From NCBI GenBank assembly GCA_016711125.1, contig JADJTQ010000008.1, positions 62,001 to 126,000 of the forward strand: DNA of 64,000 nt. The letters run 5' to 3'. The notes beneath the pieces are model-generated. The model ran no database searches, had not been told where the DNA came from, and saw only the letters and a program-made list of their open reading frames with translations. Source of the DNA: Saprospiraceae bacterium (GTDB lineage: Bacteria; Bacteroidota; Bacteroidia; Chitinophagales; Saprospiraceae). The position numbers and the translations under genes were made by a program. This document shows positions 17,309-27,419 of this stretch, piece after piece (the first letter of the stretch is position 1; each line of letters begins with the position of its first letter).

Positions 17309-19717
17309 TTATAATTTAACCAGGCGCATAATACCTGATTTATTGTTACCAGTTAGTCGAAGCATGTAGTTGCCACCTGGTAACAGGCTTAAATTGAGTT
17401 CAATGATTTCGGCCGTCTCAAAAGACTCTTTTTTCAAGCTTTGTCCCTGCATATTAAGGATTTCTAAAATCACAGTCGGCTCATCAATGTCTGAAATTTC
17501 AACATTAAGGATAGATGTCACTGGATTTGGAAATATCCGGGCATTTTCATAAGCGGGAATATCTCGCACAGCAACGGTAGCACTTGTATCCGGTACTATA
17601 ATATCATCCGGATAATCGGTCAAAAGATTTAACATGCCGGACCGGGCTACCGGCAAACCACCAAATTGAATATCTGAATAAGACCACGCCAAGGCACCTG
17701 CATATCCTAATCGGTAGGCATACTGGTAACATTCTTCGGCTGTGAAGCCCTGGATTCCACCGGCTGGAAATTCACCGATGACAATCGGTTTATCGACGCC
17801 CCAATGAGACGCAGGATAGTGAAATGGCGAACCCTCTACTCCGATATGATCATAATAATGTACTTGCACGAAATCAAGGGTTCCATCGGGTCACCTCCAG
17901 CCGCAATGAGACGATCGTCACGATAAAAATCCATGTAGCCGACACTATCCGTGGATGCCAGGAATGACCACGATCCGTTGGACACCATAGCATCTGGTGC
18001 GGTCCGATGAATAGCTCCCGCACACAGATTGACAAAGCGTTGGACATAGTACATCGTTGTACGTTCGTCTGACCATCCAAAATCGGTGGTCATGCCTTCT
18101 GGTTCATTGAAAATCTCCCAGGTCATTATCGCCGGATGATGATGTAGGGCTTCGACCATAGGCACCAAAGCTTTGTCTATGTAGGCTAAAGTTGCAATGC
18201 TGTCTTCGAGCAGGGCCCTCGTATAGCCTAGATTTTGACCTTGATCTTGTAGCATATCAAAAGACCAAAGACAAAGACTAACCACAATTCCACGATCATA
18301 AGCGAGGTCAAGCACCTTTCTTGCATTGCTGATCTCATTGCTATTTAGCCCTGATACCTTACCGTCCGATCCAAAAAGCGGGCTTGCAGAACCATTGGTA
18401 TGCAACCACCAGCGGATCGAATTACCTCCGGCCCGCTCAATATCATCAAGGATCGTTATCCAGGTTGATTGATTGAAGTTCGTCAGGTCTTTGGCAAAAT
18501 TGCTGCCTGTCGTCCATGCAATGTTCATACCGCTCATAAAAAGACTTTCCTCTCCATTTCTGATCGGTAGGCGGTGGTTTTTGTGGTGTTCCAGATCGGC
18601 AATGATGACCACAAATTCAGTTTGATCACTATTGCCATCGTCATCAGTGACCGTCAGATTGGTTAAGTAAGTGCCTAAAGGAAAGGCATAGTTGAGAGTA
18701 GCCTCTGTCCCAATCACTGTCCCATCTTTGAGTTGCCAAAGATAAGATACGACTTGACCATCCGGATCACCACTGCCCGAGCCATCCAGAGTGACCGTTT
18801 CCGCACCATCGGCCAGATCATCATTTAATAAAATATTGCCCTGACTGATTGCATTTGGTACAAGCCCGACAACCTGATTAAATTCGATATAGTCCAACTC
18901 AAACCATCCCCAAAAGTGCGTAATTTCAATCGTGTTTAAGCCAGCTTCAAGACGATGTTTACCAGCAGCAACTGTAGTAAAACTGTTATTTTCTTCAAAT
19001 TGTATGGTCTGATTTGGGCCGCCATTGATGCTTAAATAATTTTCTTTATATCCGTAAGGAGTTGCATAGCCGATGGTCAAGGTGTAATCCCTGGCTTCAT
19101 CAGATTCTAACCAGGAGTCTCAATTTATCAGTATCCGGGGTGTCAAAATTGGATACATACCCCGGCCTGATGACCCTAAGGTACCATATTCTACTCTTGT
19201 ACCCAACAAAATGCCGGTTTCTGCTTCGACCCGGGTAGCAGGTTGATCAAGTGCGGTCCCAGTCAGTTCCGGAAACTGGAGTGAGCCGGAAAAAGTCGGG
19301 CTCGACGGAGGCATTGCCAAAAAGCAGTCGAAGCGTATGAATACCGGTTGTAAATTGATAGGTACCGGCATTGGCCACAATAAAAGTGTCAGAGCGAGAT
19401 AGTCGAACCTCACCATATAGTTGATCGTCAATTTGCAATCGACAATGATTATTGCTGCTGGAAGTGGTGAAATAAACCATCTCGATTTTATAGAGATCAG
19501 CCAATTTTACATCAAATCCCACTTCCAGGTAATCTGTTATACCATCAAAACCAGATACATATCCTTCACCTGAATAACCCGGTTTTGCCTTCGAAAGCAT
19601 GACTCCTGACAGAGTGCCGATCTCGGCTTCTACCTGTATCTGATTTTGGGCATTCAAAAGAGTAAGGCAGAGGATTGATGATAAAAGTGAGAGCTGAATA
19701 CGTGATAAAATAGACAT
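17309..19717 (-). CDS. Secreted modular glycoside hydrolase (GH5-like) with CBM-like modules, PKD domain and T9SS sorting domain; multiple frameshifts
   Basis: Four frames join into one exported protein of about 800 residues. The leader MSILSRIQLSLLSSILCLTLLNAQ is followed by two CBM6/35-like modules (VEAEIGTLSGV... and RVEAETGILLGTRVEYG). Next comes a PKD-type domain (GSGSGDPDGQVVSYLWQL), then a TIM barrel with WEIFNEPEG (acid/base Glu) and PIVIGEFPAGG (nucleophile Glu), as in GH5-like mannanases and cellulases. It ends with a type IX secretion sorting domain (ARIFPNPVTSILNVEISD to GIMRLVKL). Frame changes lie near 19255, 19160, 19100 and 17878-17880. The last is cured by one more C in a CCC run. 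Domain order is coherent throughout, so sequence error is likelier than decay. Probably degrades an extracellular beta-mannan or glucan; exact activity unknown. Confidence 0.78.
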
Positions 19718-19814
19718 ATACTAAGCTTTAAATTAAACACCTACAATTTAGAGAAATATATGATATGACTAGTGTCACCGGTATAGGTGGCATCTAGCCA
19801 GTATTATGCCACGA

Positions 19815-20130
19815 TTCATGGGGTCATGCCCCTTGGGCAGTGTTTCGATGGTATTCAGGGTTATTACCCGATGCAGTGCCGTGGTTGAGGCTCGCCAACC
19901 CTCCTTTTCCCGTCAAGGTGTGTCCTCCCATGATCAGGGGCACCCTTGGAAAGTGTTTCGATGATATTCCAGGGGTTATTACCCACAAATACAAGGCCGT
20001 GGGGTTGGCGTCCTCGCCAACCACTTAACTCCATCGCCAGTCAAGGTTATTGTTTTTCTCTGCCATGATCCAAGGGGTCACGACCCCTCGAAATTGTGTA
20101 TATGATAATCCAAGGGTCATGACCCTCAGA
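19815..20130. repeat. Cluster of REP-like hairpins, GGGGTCATGACCCC family
   Basis: The intergenic space contains at least five short palindromes of one family. They are GGGG-TCATG-CCCC at 19820-19832, GGGT-TATT-ACCC twice (near 19859 and 19976), GGGGTC-AC-GACCCC near 20074-20087, and AGGGTCATGACCCT at 20113-20126. Two longer blocks sharing TGTTTCGATGNTATTC, the GGGTTATTACCC hairpin and CTCGCCAACC repeat about 115 bases apart. The same palindrome flanks the transposase fossil at 44.5-45.2 kb. This looks like a BIME-type cluster rather than a terminator. Confidence 0.75.
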
Positions 20131-20134
20131 AAGT

Positions 20135-21218
20135 TTATTGGTCCAAATAAACCCTTTTAAGCACCTCGATTTTCTCGGGGTCATCGGCTACGGAATGGCT
20201 CGTGAACATCATTACTCCTCCAGAAGGATTGGCAAACCCCGCCCGCAATACTGTTTCAAATTCAGTCGAGCTAATTATTCCAGGATTATTTTCTGCCTGA
20301 ACAATGGGCCATATTGCCGGCATTTTGCTCTTATCCATTTCGAGTCTTGAATAAAGCCAGGTCAGATTTTGGCTTACCCATTCAGGCTCCCTACCCATCC
20401 TCGCATGATAAACCATCGGAGAAAATACCTCTATGGATTTTTTCAGGAGATCATAATCCAAACCCAGGATACTCCGTCGGGCGCCGTTAAATTCTTCGTC
20501 AGTCCATGGGCAGTGATAGAGACCAATCAGAGCATTGGGTCTTATAGTTTTTATAATAGACCGCATTTCGACCGTCCATTCGTAGATTATCTCACAGCGC
20601 CAAGTTCTCCAACGATCCTGATGATTCCCCAATATCCAGGCAGCCTTTTGCGGGATTGTGCCGTCGGGTATCTCTAGATTGGACTCCTGCCAAATCTTTT
20701 CATGCAATGCTCGCAGAAACAAGTTTCTGGTAGTATGGGATCTGGTTCTTCAAACTGTGCGTGCCAATGCAAATAGTCAAGCCAAACTCCGTCGAGATCA
20801 TATTCCAACAGTAACTCTTCCAACTGGTTTCGCCGGTGTAGCCGAAAACCCGGCTCCGTCGGGCATACACCCATAAACCACGATGCTGGCTTGACTTGCT
20901 CTCCAAGTTCATTGATGGCCCAGGCCTCCGGATTTTTCTCCACATAGTGTTTCCCATTAAGTGTAGCGAATTCAGCAAAAACTCGCAGACCATCGGCCCT
21001 GGCCCGACTTATCATATCGTGACTAATCGAACCACTATGTACAAAGATAGCGTTGATTCCAAGGTCGCTTAGACGATGGCCCTTTTCCCATAGTGGTTGC
21101 GGACTTCCATAAATGCCTTTGATCTTAAGCGGCTCTACGGGCATTTGTTGGCAAGCAACCAAATGGATTCCTATTAGTAATAGATTCAGACCAATGACGA
21201 CTTGTATCAGGGTTTCAT
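20135..21218 (-). CDS. Glycoside-hydrolase-like TIM-barrel lipoprotein, frameshifted
   Basis: Two frames plus a leader form one protein of about 360 residues. The leader MKTLIQVVIGLNLLLIGIHL with lipobox LVAC is restored if the A run at 21213-21215 gains one A. The mature part begins LKIKGIYGSPQPLWEKGHRL and has DLGINAIFVHSGS, YDLDGVWLDYLHWHAQFEEP and CFCEHCMKRF, then after a frame change near 20700 KTIRPNALIGLYHCPW, DYDLLKKSIEVFSPMVYHAR and GGVMMFTSHS. This is the layout of putative glycosyl hydrolases (GHL/DUF4015-like) with a catalytic Asp expected in the GVWLDYLHW strand. It is encoded next to the GH5-like gene on the same strand, separated by the hairpin cluster. Surface sugar hydrolysis is likely; substrate unknown. 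Confidence 0.68.
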
Positions 21219-21515
21219 TACAACCGGAAATTTGCCTTTTAAGGTACTATTTTTCCTGCAGGTAATCATTGAAATTCAAATAAAGTGCTTCTTGGACTTG
21301 AAGAGGATCTATCTAACTATGGTGACTCTGCAATAGTTTGTGCTTCTTTATTTAATCGCTTTATAGAGCTATGAAGGTTAAATCGGTATTTTGTAGAGCC
21401 TTCATTTGAATCTCCAAACTCATCACTTCATGATGTCTTTTTGTTGTTTGAGTCAGCCTGTCCTTGATTGCTCAATGTCTTTACGCCACTTTTGTGAGAC
21501 ATAAATTAATAAAAT
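21219..21515. other. Intergenic, nothing recognised
   Basis: Between two divergent genes. I see no open frame, repeat, RNA or convincing promoter box here beyond ordinary AT-rich sequence. Confidence 0.5.
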
Positions 21516-22166
21516 ATGAAAAAGATATTCGTAATATTCTTAGGTCTGATGCTGGTCTTAAATTCATGTAACAAGGATGCAATTTATGGCAATGGCCAAA
21601 TCAAAACTGAGCATCGAAATTTAACCTCATTTTCGAAGATAGACGTCACTGGTGATTTTGATGTAAAAATTATAAAGGCACCGGAGTACTCGGTACAAAT
21701 CAAGAGTCACAGCAATATTTTGCCATTTATCGAAACAGAAGTAGATGGTAATTCAATCAGGGTATCCTATGATGCAGGCACCAATGTAATCAATGCCAGA
21801 TCTGAAATTACTATTGCATTACCTGAATTGACTGGAATGGAATTGGTTGGTGATGTCAAGGCTCTCACTATTGGTAATTTTTCGGGCCAGGAGATTCGAT
21901 TATTGGGCACTGGAAATGGGAGGATCGAATTTGACGAAGGTGAATACAGTAGTTTGGAATGTATCACTACCGGAAACTTTGTGATCAGGGCTTTTAATAC
22001 AAAATTGCTAAATGCTAATGTCGTATTGCATGGCAATGGCCATATTCAAATAAGAGTTCATGATGAGCTGGATGTTACAATCCATGGCAATGGAAAGGTG
22101 TACTATAAAGGAGATCCTCAGATAATTGCCAATATCAATGGCAATGGAAAAATTATTAAGTCATAG
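21516..22166 (+). CDS. DUF2807 head-GIN domain lipoprotein
   Basis: A 216-residue lipoprotein (lipobox LVLNSC) of the DUF2807 'putative auto-transporter adhesin, head GIN domain' family. The mature start NGQIKTEHRNLTSFSKIDVTGDFDVKI is diagnostic, as is the repeating beta-helix-like pattern with GNGRIEF, HGNGHIQIRV, HGNGKVYY and NGNGKI. The domain is a right-handed parallel beta structure built of short G-N-G turns. Members are very common in Bacteroidota, usually one or several per genome, and their function is unproven, with surface or adhesive roles suggested. No frameshift. It is monocistronic. Confidence 0.93.
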   Translation: MKKIFVIFLGLMLVLNSCNKDAIYGNGQIKTEHRNLTSFSKIDVTGDFDVKIIKAPEYSVQIKSHSNILPFIETEVDGNSIRVSYDAGTNVINARSEITIALPELTGMELVGDVKALTIGNFSGQEIRLLGTGNGRIEFDEGEYSSLECITTGNFVIRAFNTKLLNANVVLHGNGHIQIRVHDELDVTIHGNGKVYYKGDPQIIANINGNGKIIKS

Positions 22167-22290
22167 ATTATCAACTTTAGTTCTTGCAAAACCTATCAGT
22201 GAGACAAGAATTAGACTATAATATTTTCAATAGGATTTTGTGGCGTATAATTTGATCACAGAAGTATTTTCATTTCAATACCTTCGGGAT

Positions 22291-23108
22291 ATGGATCCTA
22301 AAATACTCAATGGTTTAACTCCCGAAACGTATTGCCATCCCTGAAATGAAAGCACTGGAAAATCTCCGTAAGACCAGAGGCCTTCAAATGCTGGTGAATA
22401 AATTTCACGAGATAGGAATCGATCAGAATATGCAACTGCAATATCAGTCCAACTGCATCCAGGTAACCGAGCAGAGCTTCAGCCATCTAAAGTATTTGCT
22501 GGATAAAGCCATGGAAATCTTACAGGTGAAACAGAAGGTACAGCTGTACATCCACCGATCCGAACAAATAGGAGGTGTTTCAATCGGAGTCGAAAAACCC
22601 ATGATTATCTTGTCATCTTTAGCCGTTGATCGCTTATCCCATCAGGAATTGTTATTTATTCTTGGTCGTGAGGTTGCTCATTTGGCGCATCAGCATACTT
22701 TATATAAGGAAATTGGTTTAATCTTTCCCGACCTGATGGAAGCCTTTTCAGTGGTTACATTAGGTATTAGTTCACTCGTTTCGGCAGGGTTGAGATATGC
22801 GTTATTTCAATGGGATCGAATGTCTGAACTCACGGCAGATAGAGGGAGGTCTACTCGCCTGTCAGGACACGAATGCCTCTACTTTATTTTTTGCAAAACT
22901 GGCAGGATGGCCGGAATCTCAATGGAATTCAATCAACCTCAATGAATTTAGAAAGCAGATTGATGATTTTGAAGCTGGACCTCAGAAAACTTTTGATAAA
23001 TTGATTGGCTATATGCTCGGTAGCAATACGTGGTCGATCACTCGCTGCAAAGAATTATTGACTTGGAGCATGGAAGGTAATTACCTGAGACTGATGGAAG
23101 ATCGTTAA
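22291..23108 (+). CDS. M48-like peptidase homologue with altered zinc motif, frameshifted
   Basis: Three frame pieces make one protein of about 270 residues. From the ATG at 22291 it reads MDPKILNGLTPETYCHP, and after loss of about two bases near 22340 continues KALENLRKTRGLQMLVNKF. This is the usual N-terminus of a M48-related group of Zn-dependent protease-like proteins. The zinc helix is expected to be HExxH but reads GREVAHLAHQH, so the first His is Arg and only the second His and a downstream His remain. The third-ligand region SELTADRGGLLACQD is normal once the frame change near 22850 is cured. If the Arg is real the protein would be a pseudopeptidase; a single wrong base (CAT/CGT) would also explain it. 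Confidence 0.7.
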
Positions 23109-23181
23109 GGTCGGTGCAACGAAGGACAAAGGGTCTCGAACGGGTTTTTATTATTAGACATCAGTATTTCAGATTCCAAAT

Positions 23182-24475
23182 TTACTGATCAGTTCGGATT
23201 TTAACCTTCAAATCATGGAGCAAGGTATACAAGCCAAAATAGGTGCGATTGATATAAAGCCCATGCTTATTTCCCCGGGCTGTTTTTGATTGACGAATCT
23301 CTTTCATCTTTGAGAATCGCTCTCCCAATTCATAAATTTTTCGAAAATACTTTTCATCACCAAAATCAAAGGTGGAGCTCCTAAATGGACGACTGAGCAA
23401 CTCGATCATTTCGAGAAAAATGGGGGTAAAAAATTGACGTTCCTTTTCCGTATCAGCGGGGCTTAGAAAACCCAATTTAATAAAAAGATCTTCAATTTGA
23501 TAACCTGGATTCAGTACATCGCCTCCCATGAGCTGGAAATATTGTTGGTAAAAATCTTCTGGAATGATTTTACACAACCGAAATCGAGTATACCCAATTT
23601 GTTATCGGAAGTAATCATGAAATTACCCGGATGCGGATCGGCATGTACTTTTTTAGCACATGAATTTGATAGGCATAAAAGTCCCACAGGGTTTGACCAA
23701 TTTTATTGCGGATTATCTGAGATGGGTCTGCTTGTAACCAATCTCTAAAGTGAGTACCATGCAGCCAATCCATAACCAGAATGCGCTCGCAAGAGAGAGA
23801 AGGATGATATTCAGGAAATACCACATTTGCCATATGGGCGCAGGCCCGACTGATCTCGATCGATTGCTGTAGCTCCAGGGTATAATCGGTTTCTTCCAGT
23901 AACTTTGATTCAACCTCACCAATGTATTGCTCGATCTCACTAGAGCTGATATTAAACATTGTCGCAGCAATCGGCCTCACCATACGCAGATCGGAGTTGA
24001 TGCTATCCTTGACTCCCGGATATTGTATTTTGACCGCTAATTTACGTCCATCCAGCATAGCCTCATGTACCTGCCCAATGGATGCCGCATTAGTTGCTTT
24101 GCGTGAGAAATGATCAAAAACCTCCTCGGGGGCTTTGTCGAAATATTGCTTAAATGTCTTGACCACCAGAGGATATGATAACGGAGGTGCACTATACTGA
24201 GCCATGGCAAACTTATTCTGATATGCCGCGGGTAGCATATTCTTCTCCATGCTCAACATTTGAGCCACCTTGAGCGCGCTACCTTTAAGCTCACTTAGCG
24301 AGGCATAGATATCTTCCGCATTCTCCTCGTGCAGGCCTTCCCGTGTCAACTCCGGGTTAAATATTTTCTTACTGTAATATTTTAGGTAGTTGCCTCCTAC
24401 CTTGGCGCCAGTTTTAACGAATTTCGAAGCTCGTTGTACTTTAGAAATTGGAATACTGGTTTGCTCCTTTAGCAT
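23182..24475 (-). CDS. ABC1/AarF/UbiB-family atypical protein kinase, frameshifted
   Basis: Atypical kinase-like ATPase of the UbiB/ADCK family, associated with ubiquinone or menaquinone and lipid metabolism in other organisms. Visible family motifs are LKGSALKVAQMLS (the family's KxGQ-type motif, here KVAQ), ATNAASIGQVHEAML (Ala-rich loop), LAVKIQYPGV with the ATP-binding Lys, and EETDYTLE. HADPHPGNFM follows as the catalytic-type loop, then LGILDFGCVK with the DFG. The last two blocks are reached only after adding one A to the run at 23649-23654. A second A at 23568-23571 is needed to enter IIPEDFYQQYFQLM. Both are homopolymer shortfalls, so the gene is probably intact in the organism. It follows the TetR-like gene by three bases, in one operon. 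Confidence 0.88.
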
Positions 24476-24478
24476 TTA

Positions 24479-25159
24479 TTACCGGTTCTGGTAAAGAAAT
24501 TTTGCAAAATCGATCATTTTTTCGATTGGACCTTCGCCCATAAATTCAAATGCGAGATTGACAGACTTTTCAATCGCGGCATCAGTTTGTTCAAAGCTGG
24601 CACTATCGTCTTTTAACCAAAAACCGATCACAAAGATGAGCTGTAGCCACAAACCATCTTTATAGCCCTTTGATATAACCGGCCTTTTGATGATTTCGCC
24701 CTGATCCAAACCTTCTTGGATTAATGCTTCGACGTAAGAAGTAAAACGATCTCGAAATTTTCTCAGGAAGTCTGGCATCAAGTCCTTTTTTTTCAGTTTC
24801 GTTTCTACTGTATATTTAACGTAACTGCGATCTTTTTTAAGCCGTTCTATCAGGGTGTAATAAAAAGCCAGGAGCCGCTCCCGGCTGGAATATTGTTGAT
24901 AAATTTTTTCACCGGTGACAGCGGTAATGGTCTCTTCCATATAGTCACTCCAGATCGAGCTTTCAATACCATCAAATGAGCCGTAGTGGTCGTAAAAATC
25001 CTGTTCGCTTAGGCCTAACCCCTTCATAAAAAGGAAAACAGATGTGGGAATTTTACCTTCTGTAAGGATGTATTCCTTGTATTTTTGTTTAAGTATCACC
25101 GATTTGTCCGTGTTTTCGGATTTACCTGCCTTGCTTCGGGTCGTCTTTGAAGTTGCCAT
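24479..25159 (-). CDS. TetR-like protein paired with UbiB-family kinase
   Basis: A 226-residue protein with a basic N-terminal tail (MATSKTTRSKAGK). It then has a TetR-type helix-turn-helix region, PTSVFLFMKGLGLSEQDFYDHYGSFDGIESSIW, in which the recognition helix FYDHYGSFDGI matches the LYxHFxSKDxI pattern. The rest is helical, as in TetR ligand-binding domains. Its stop lies three bases before the UbiB start, so they are co-transcribed. TetR-like proteins next to UbiB kinases are, from memory, a recurrent Bacteroidota arrangement, and the C-terminal domain may be a lipid-binding COQ9-like form rather than a drug sensor. DNA binding is plausible but weakly supported because of the unusual HTH start. 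Confidence 0.78.
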   Translation of the reverse strand: MATSKTTRSKAGKSENTDKSVILKQKYKEYILTEGKIPTSVFLFMKGLGLSEQDFYDHYGSFDGIESSIWSDYMEETITAVTGEKIYQQYSSRERLLAFYYTLIERLKKDRSYVKYTVETKLKKKDLMPDFLRKFRDRFTSYVEALIQEGLDQGEIIKRPVISKGYKDGLWLQLIFVIGFWLKDDSASFEQTDAAIEKSVNLAFEFMGEGPIEKMIDFAKFLYQNR

Positions 25160-25691
25160 TGATCATTGATTTGTTCATCGGTATAACCAAAGAAAAAATG
25201 AAATGTTTTGAGAAGATAGCGGCTTTAACCTTTGGTGATTTTGGGGATAAGTATGGCTTCATCTCTCGCCAGCTCGTTGCAATAGCAAATGCTTATGACA
25301 GAGGTGTAAATGAGTTACATAGTGAGATATTGATTAAGGACGGTTGATGTGCAGGTTTCTCCTCGGCAGAAGTGCAAGGATTAGAATGGCTCTAAAACTT
25401 TACCGCGAAATAATTGTCCTCTTATTGCAGTCCATTACGTTTGGATGGTGATAGGCTTGTGCCAAAATGGAGCCCTGAGCCAAAGAGCCGATGATCTTTC
25501 TGAAATATCGGTCAGAGAAGGAATAGGTCAGCTGTGGTAGCTCCAGGTAAATAAAATTGATCTCAGATCAATACGGAGGAAGTCTGTTTGGGATTTTCTT
25601 AAGTCTAATCTCAGCTCAATCGAAAAGTGACGGGATCTGCGAAGAATTGTTGAAAAGAAAAGGCAGTAACCCAAAAGAAATATGTCAGCTT
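25160..25691. other. Intergenic, one short unassigned open frame
   Basis: Between the divergent TetR-like and flavin-reductase genes. A 49-codon frame at 25198-25347 (starts MKCFEKIAALTFGDFGDKYG) has a protein-like look but matches no family I know and is not followed by a continuing frame. The open frame that leads into the flavin reductase from 25557 is unlike the family and is probably not coding. Confidence 0.4.
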
Positions 25692-26324
25692 ATGATACTG
25701 TATGAGCAGGATTTTACAAAACTGGATCGTATCAAGCGATTGAATATCGTCAATTCGCTTAGTGGTGTACGATCGGCCATCCTTATCGGATCGATATCAG
25801 ATAAGGGTAACACCAATTTGGCAATCTTTAACTCACTCATGCATATTGGGAGCAACCCACCATTATTGGGTTTTATCCTAAGACCCGAAACAGAAGTAAG
25901 GAGAGATACCTTTTCAAATATTTTAGAAACAAATTGTTTCACCATTAATCATGTTCACCAGGCCTTTGTTCAAAAGGCTCATTATACTTCGGCTAAATTT
26001 GAAACGGAAATTTCAGAATTTGATGCATGTGGTTTCTCTGAGCAGTATATTGATGGATTTAAAGCTCCCTTTGTTAAGGAGAGTCAAGTGAAGATTGGAC
26101 TTGAATTTACCGAGCAAATACCAATACCAATTAATGGCACTTCTCTAATCATTGGTCAGATTAAATGGGCAATGATTGCCGATGGAGTCATGGATGAAGA
26201 AGGCCAATTGGATTTATCAAGAGTTGATGATGTTGGGATCTCCGGATTAAATACGTACTATTCCATCAAAAAGATCGCCAAATTTCCTTACGCAAGAGCC
26301 GATCAATTGCCAGAATTTGAATAG
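25692..26324 (+). CDS. Flavin reductase-like domain protein
   Basis: A 210-residue FMN-binding split-barrel protein. The start at 25692 gives MILYEQDFTKLDRIKRLNIVNSLSGVRSAILIG, the normal family N-terminus; the in-frame extension upstream has no homologous look. Diagnostic segments are NTNLAIFNSLMHIGSNPPLLGFILRPE (FMN-phosphate loop) and TNCFTINHVHQAFVQKAHYTSAKF, with a C-terminal IGQIKWAMIADGVMDEEGQLDLSRVDDVGISGLN. Such proteins reduce or store FMN for partner oxygenases, or act as independent flavoproteins. No partner oxygenase is adjacent. The reading frame is intact, and the gene appears monocistronic. Confidence 0.9.
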   Translation: MILYEQDFTKLDRIKRLNIVNSLSGVRSAILIGSISDKGNTNLAIFNSLMHIGSNPPLLGFILRPETEVRRDTFSNILETNCFTINHVHQAFVQKAHYTSAKFETEISEFDACGFSEQYIDGFKAPFVKESQVKIGLEFTEQIPIPINGTSLIIGQIKWAMIADGVMDEEGQLDLSRVDDVGISGLNTYYSIKKIAKFPYARADQLPEFE

Positions 26325-26382
26325 GCTTGTATAAGGCTAATCTTTTCAAATCCCAAAAACCATCCTTTTTCGTAAAATGATT

Positions 26383-27288
26383 TTATGAATTGTCGAGAAA
26401 TCGCAACGCAGATGCCACGCAAACACCGGGTTGATCCAACCAGGGGCAATGTCCTGCGTTTTTAATAATTTCGAACGAATAATTCTTGATCGAAGCTGCT
26501 TTAGGTTTCCCCGTTTCCGGACTTTCAAATGCATCCTGCTCACCCCAAATGAAGTGCACTTGCATTTCCAGTCGATCCAGCTTATTACCCAGATACAGTT
26601 CGTCCTTCCATCCTCGGAGAGTTAGTACATTTTCCAATAAACTGGTGTGAGCGATCATAGCTCCAGGGAGAGATTGATTCTGCCTGGTGTGTTCCAGTAA
26701 GTTCAGAGAAATCTTGTTAACGTCGGCCACCAGGAGTTTTTTATGAATGTCCCTTGCTGACTTAATACTTGGTTTTGCCACGGTCTTTAAAAGTAGTCGA
26801 TTTAATCTACTGACTCCCAGCAAACGTAACATAGGCGGAATCCATTTATTCATACCAGCTGGCGCACCAATCAGTATGAGCTTGGATACCTTTTCAGGAT
26901 ATTCGGCAAAACATAGTGCGAAATAACCGCCCATTGAGTTGCCCATCAAAAATGCTTTTTCAAGCCCTAACGCAGTCATGAGAGAATTCATGAAAAGTAC
27001 CGCACTTGCCGTAGTCGATCCCCGGTAATCCATGGCGTCCGATAAACCATGACCTGGACGGTCAACCACAAACAAATGAAATGCGCAGAAAGAGGCTTGA
27101 GAATATTAATCCATTCACTGGAGTGACTTAATCCTCCATGCACCGGATGAGAGGGTCTCCTTGGCCGAGCTCTAAATAGTGTATTTTTTTACCGGGCCAT
27201 TGATTTCTATGAATTTTGATTCCGGATCTATTTCTGCTTGCTTGAAAAGGAGATTTCGGGTTGACTTGTATTGCTCAATGATATCCAT
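26383..27288 (-). CDS. Alpha/beta-hydrolase fold protein, frameshifted near its N-terminus
   Basis: A hydrolase of about 300 residues. The open part starts FVVDRPGHGLSD and has the nucleophile elbow GNSMGG, the acid strand IWGEQDAFESPE and the histidine in IIKNAGHCPWLDQP, giving a full Ser-Asp-His triad. The N-terminal strand and oxyanion HG motif lie upstream in other frames: an ATG at 27288 (MDIIEQYKSTRNLLFKQAEI), then KKIHYLELGQGDPLI, then HGGLSHSSEWINILKPLSAHF. Three frame changes are needed. The first is a T run at 27184-27190 that is one base short on the coding strand. The others lie near 27140 and 27080. Because triad and spacing are all preserved, the gene is probably intact in the organism. 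Substrate unknown; no operon partner. Confidence 0.8.
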
Positions 27289-27419
27289 GGTCCAGACACT
27301 TTTGGATTTTAATTAATATAATTAATATAATAATAAAATGTCCCTAATCAAAATAGAGGACAGCTCATCAGTGAGAAAATTCAGAGTCATCTAGAGGTCC
27401 AGTAAGTCGTTGTTTGATT

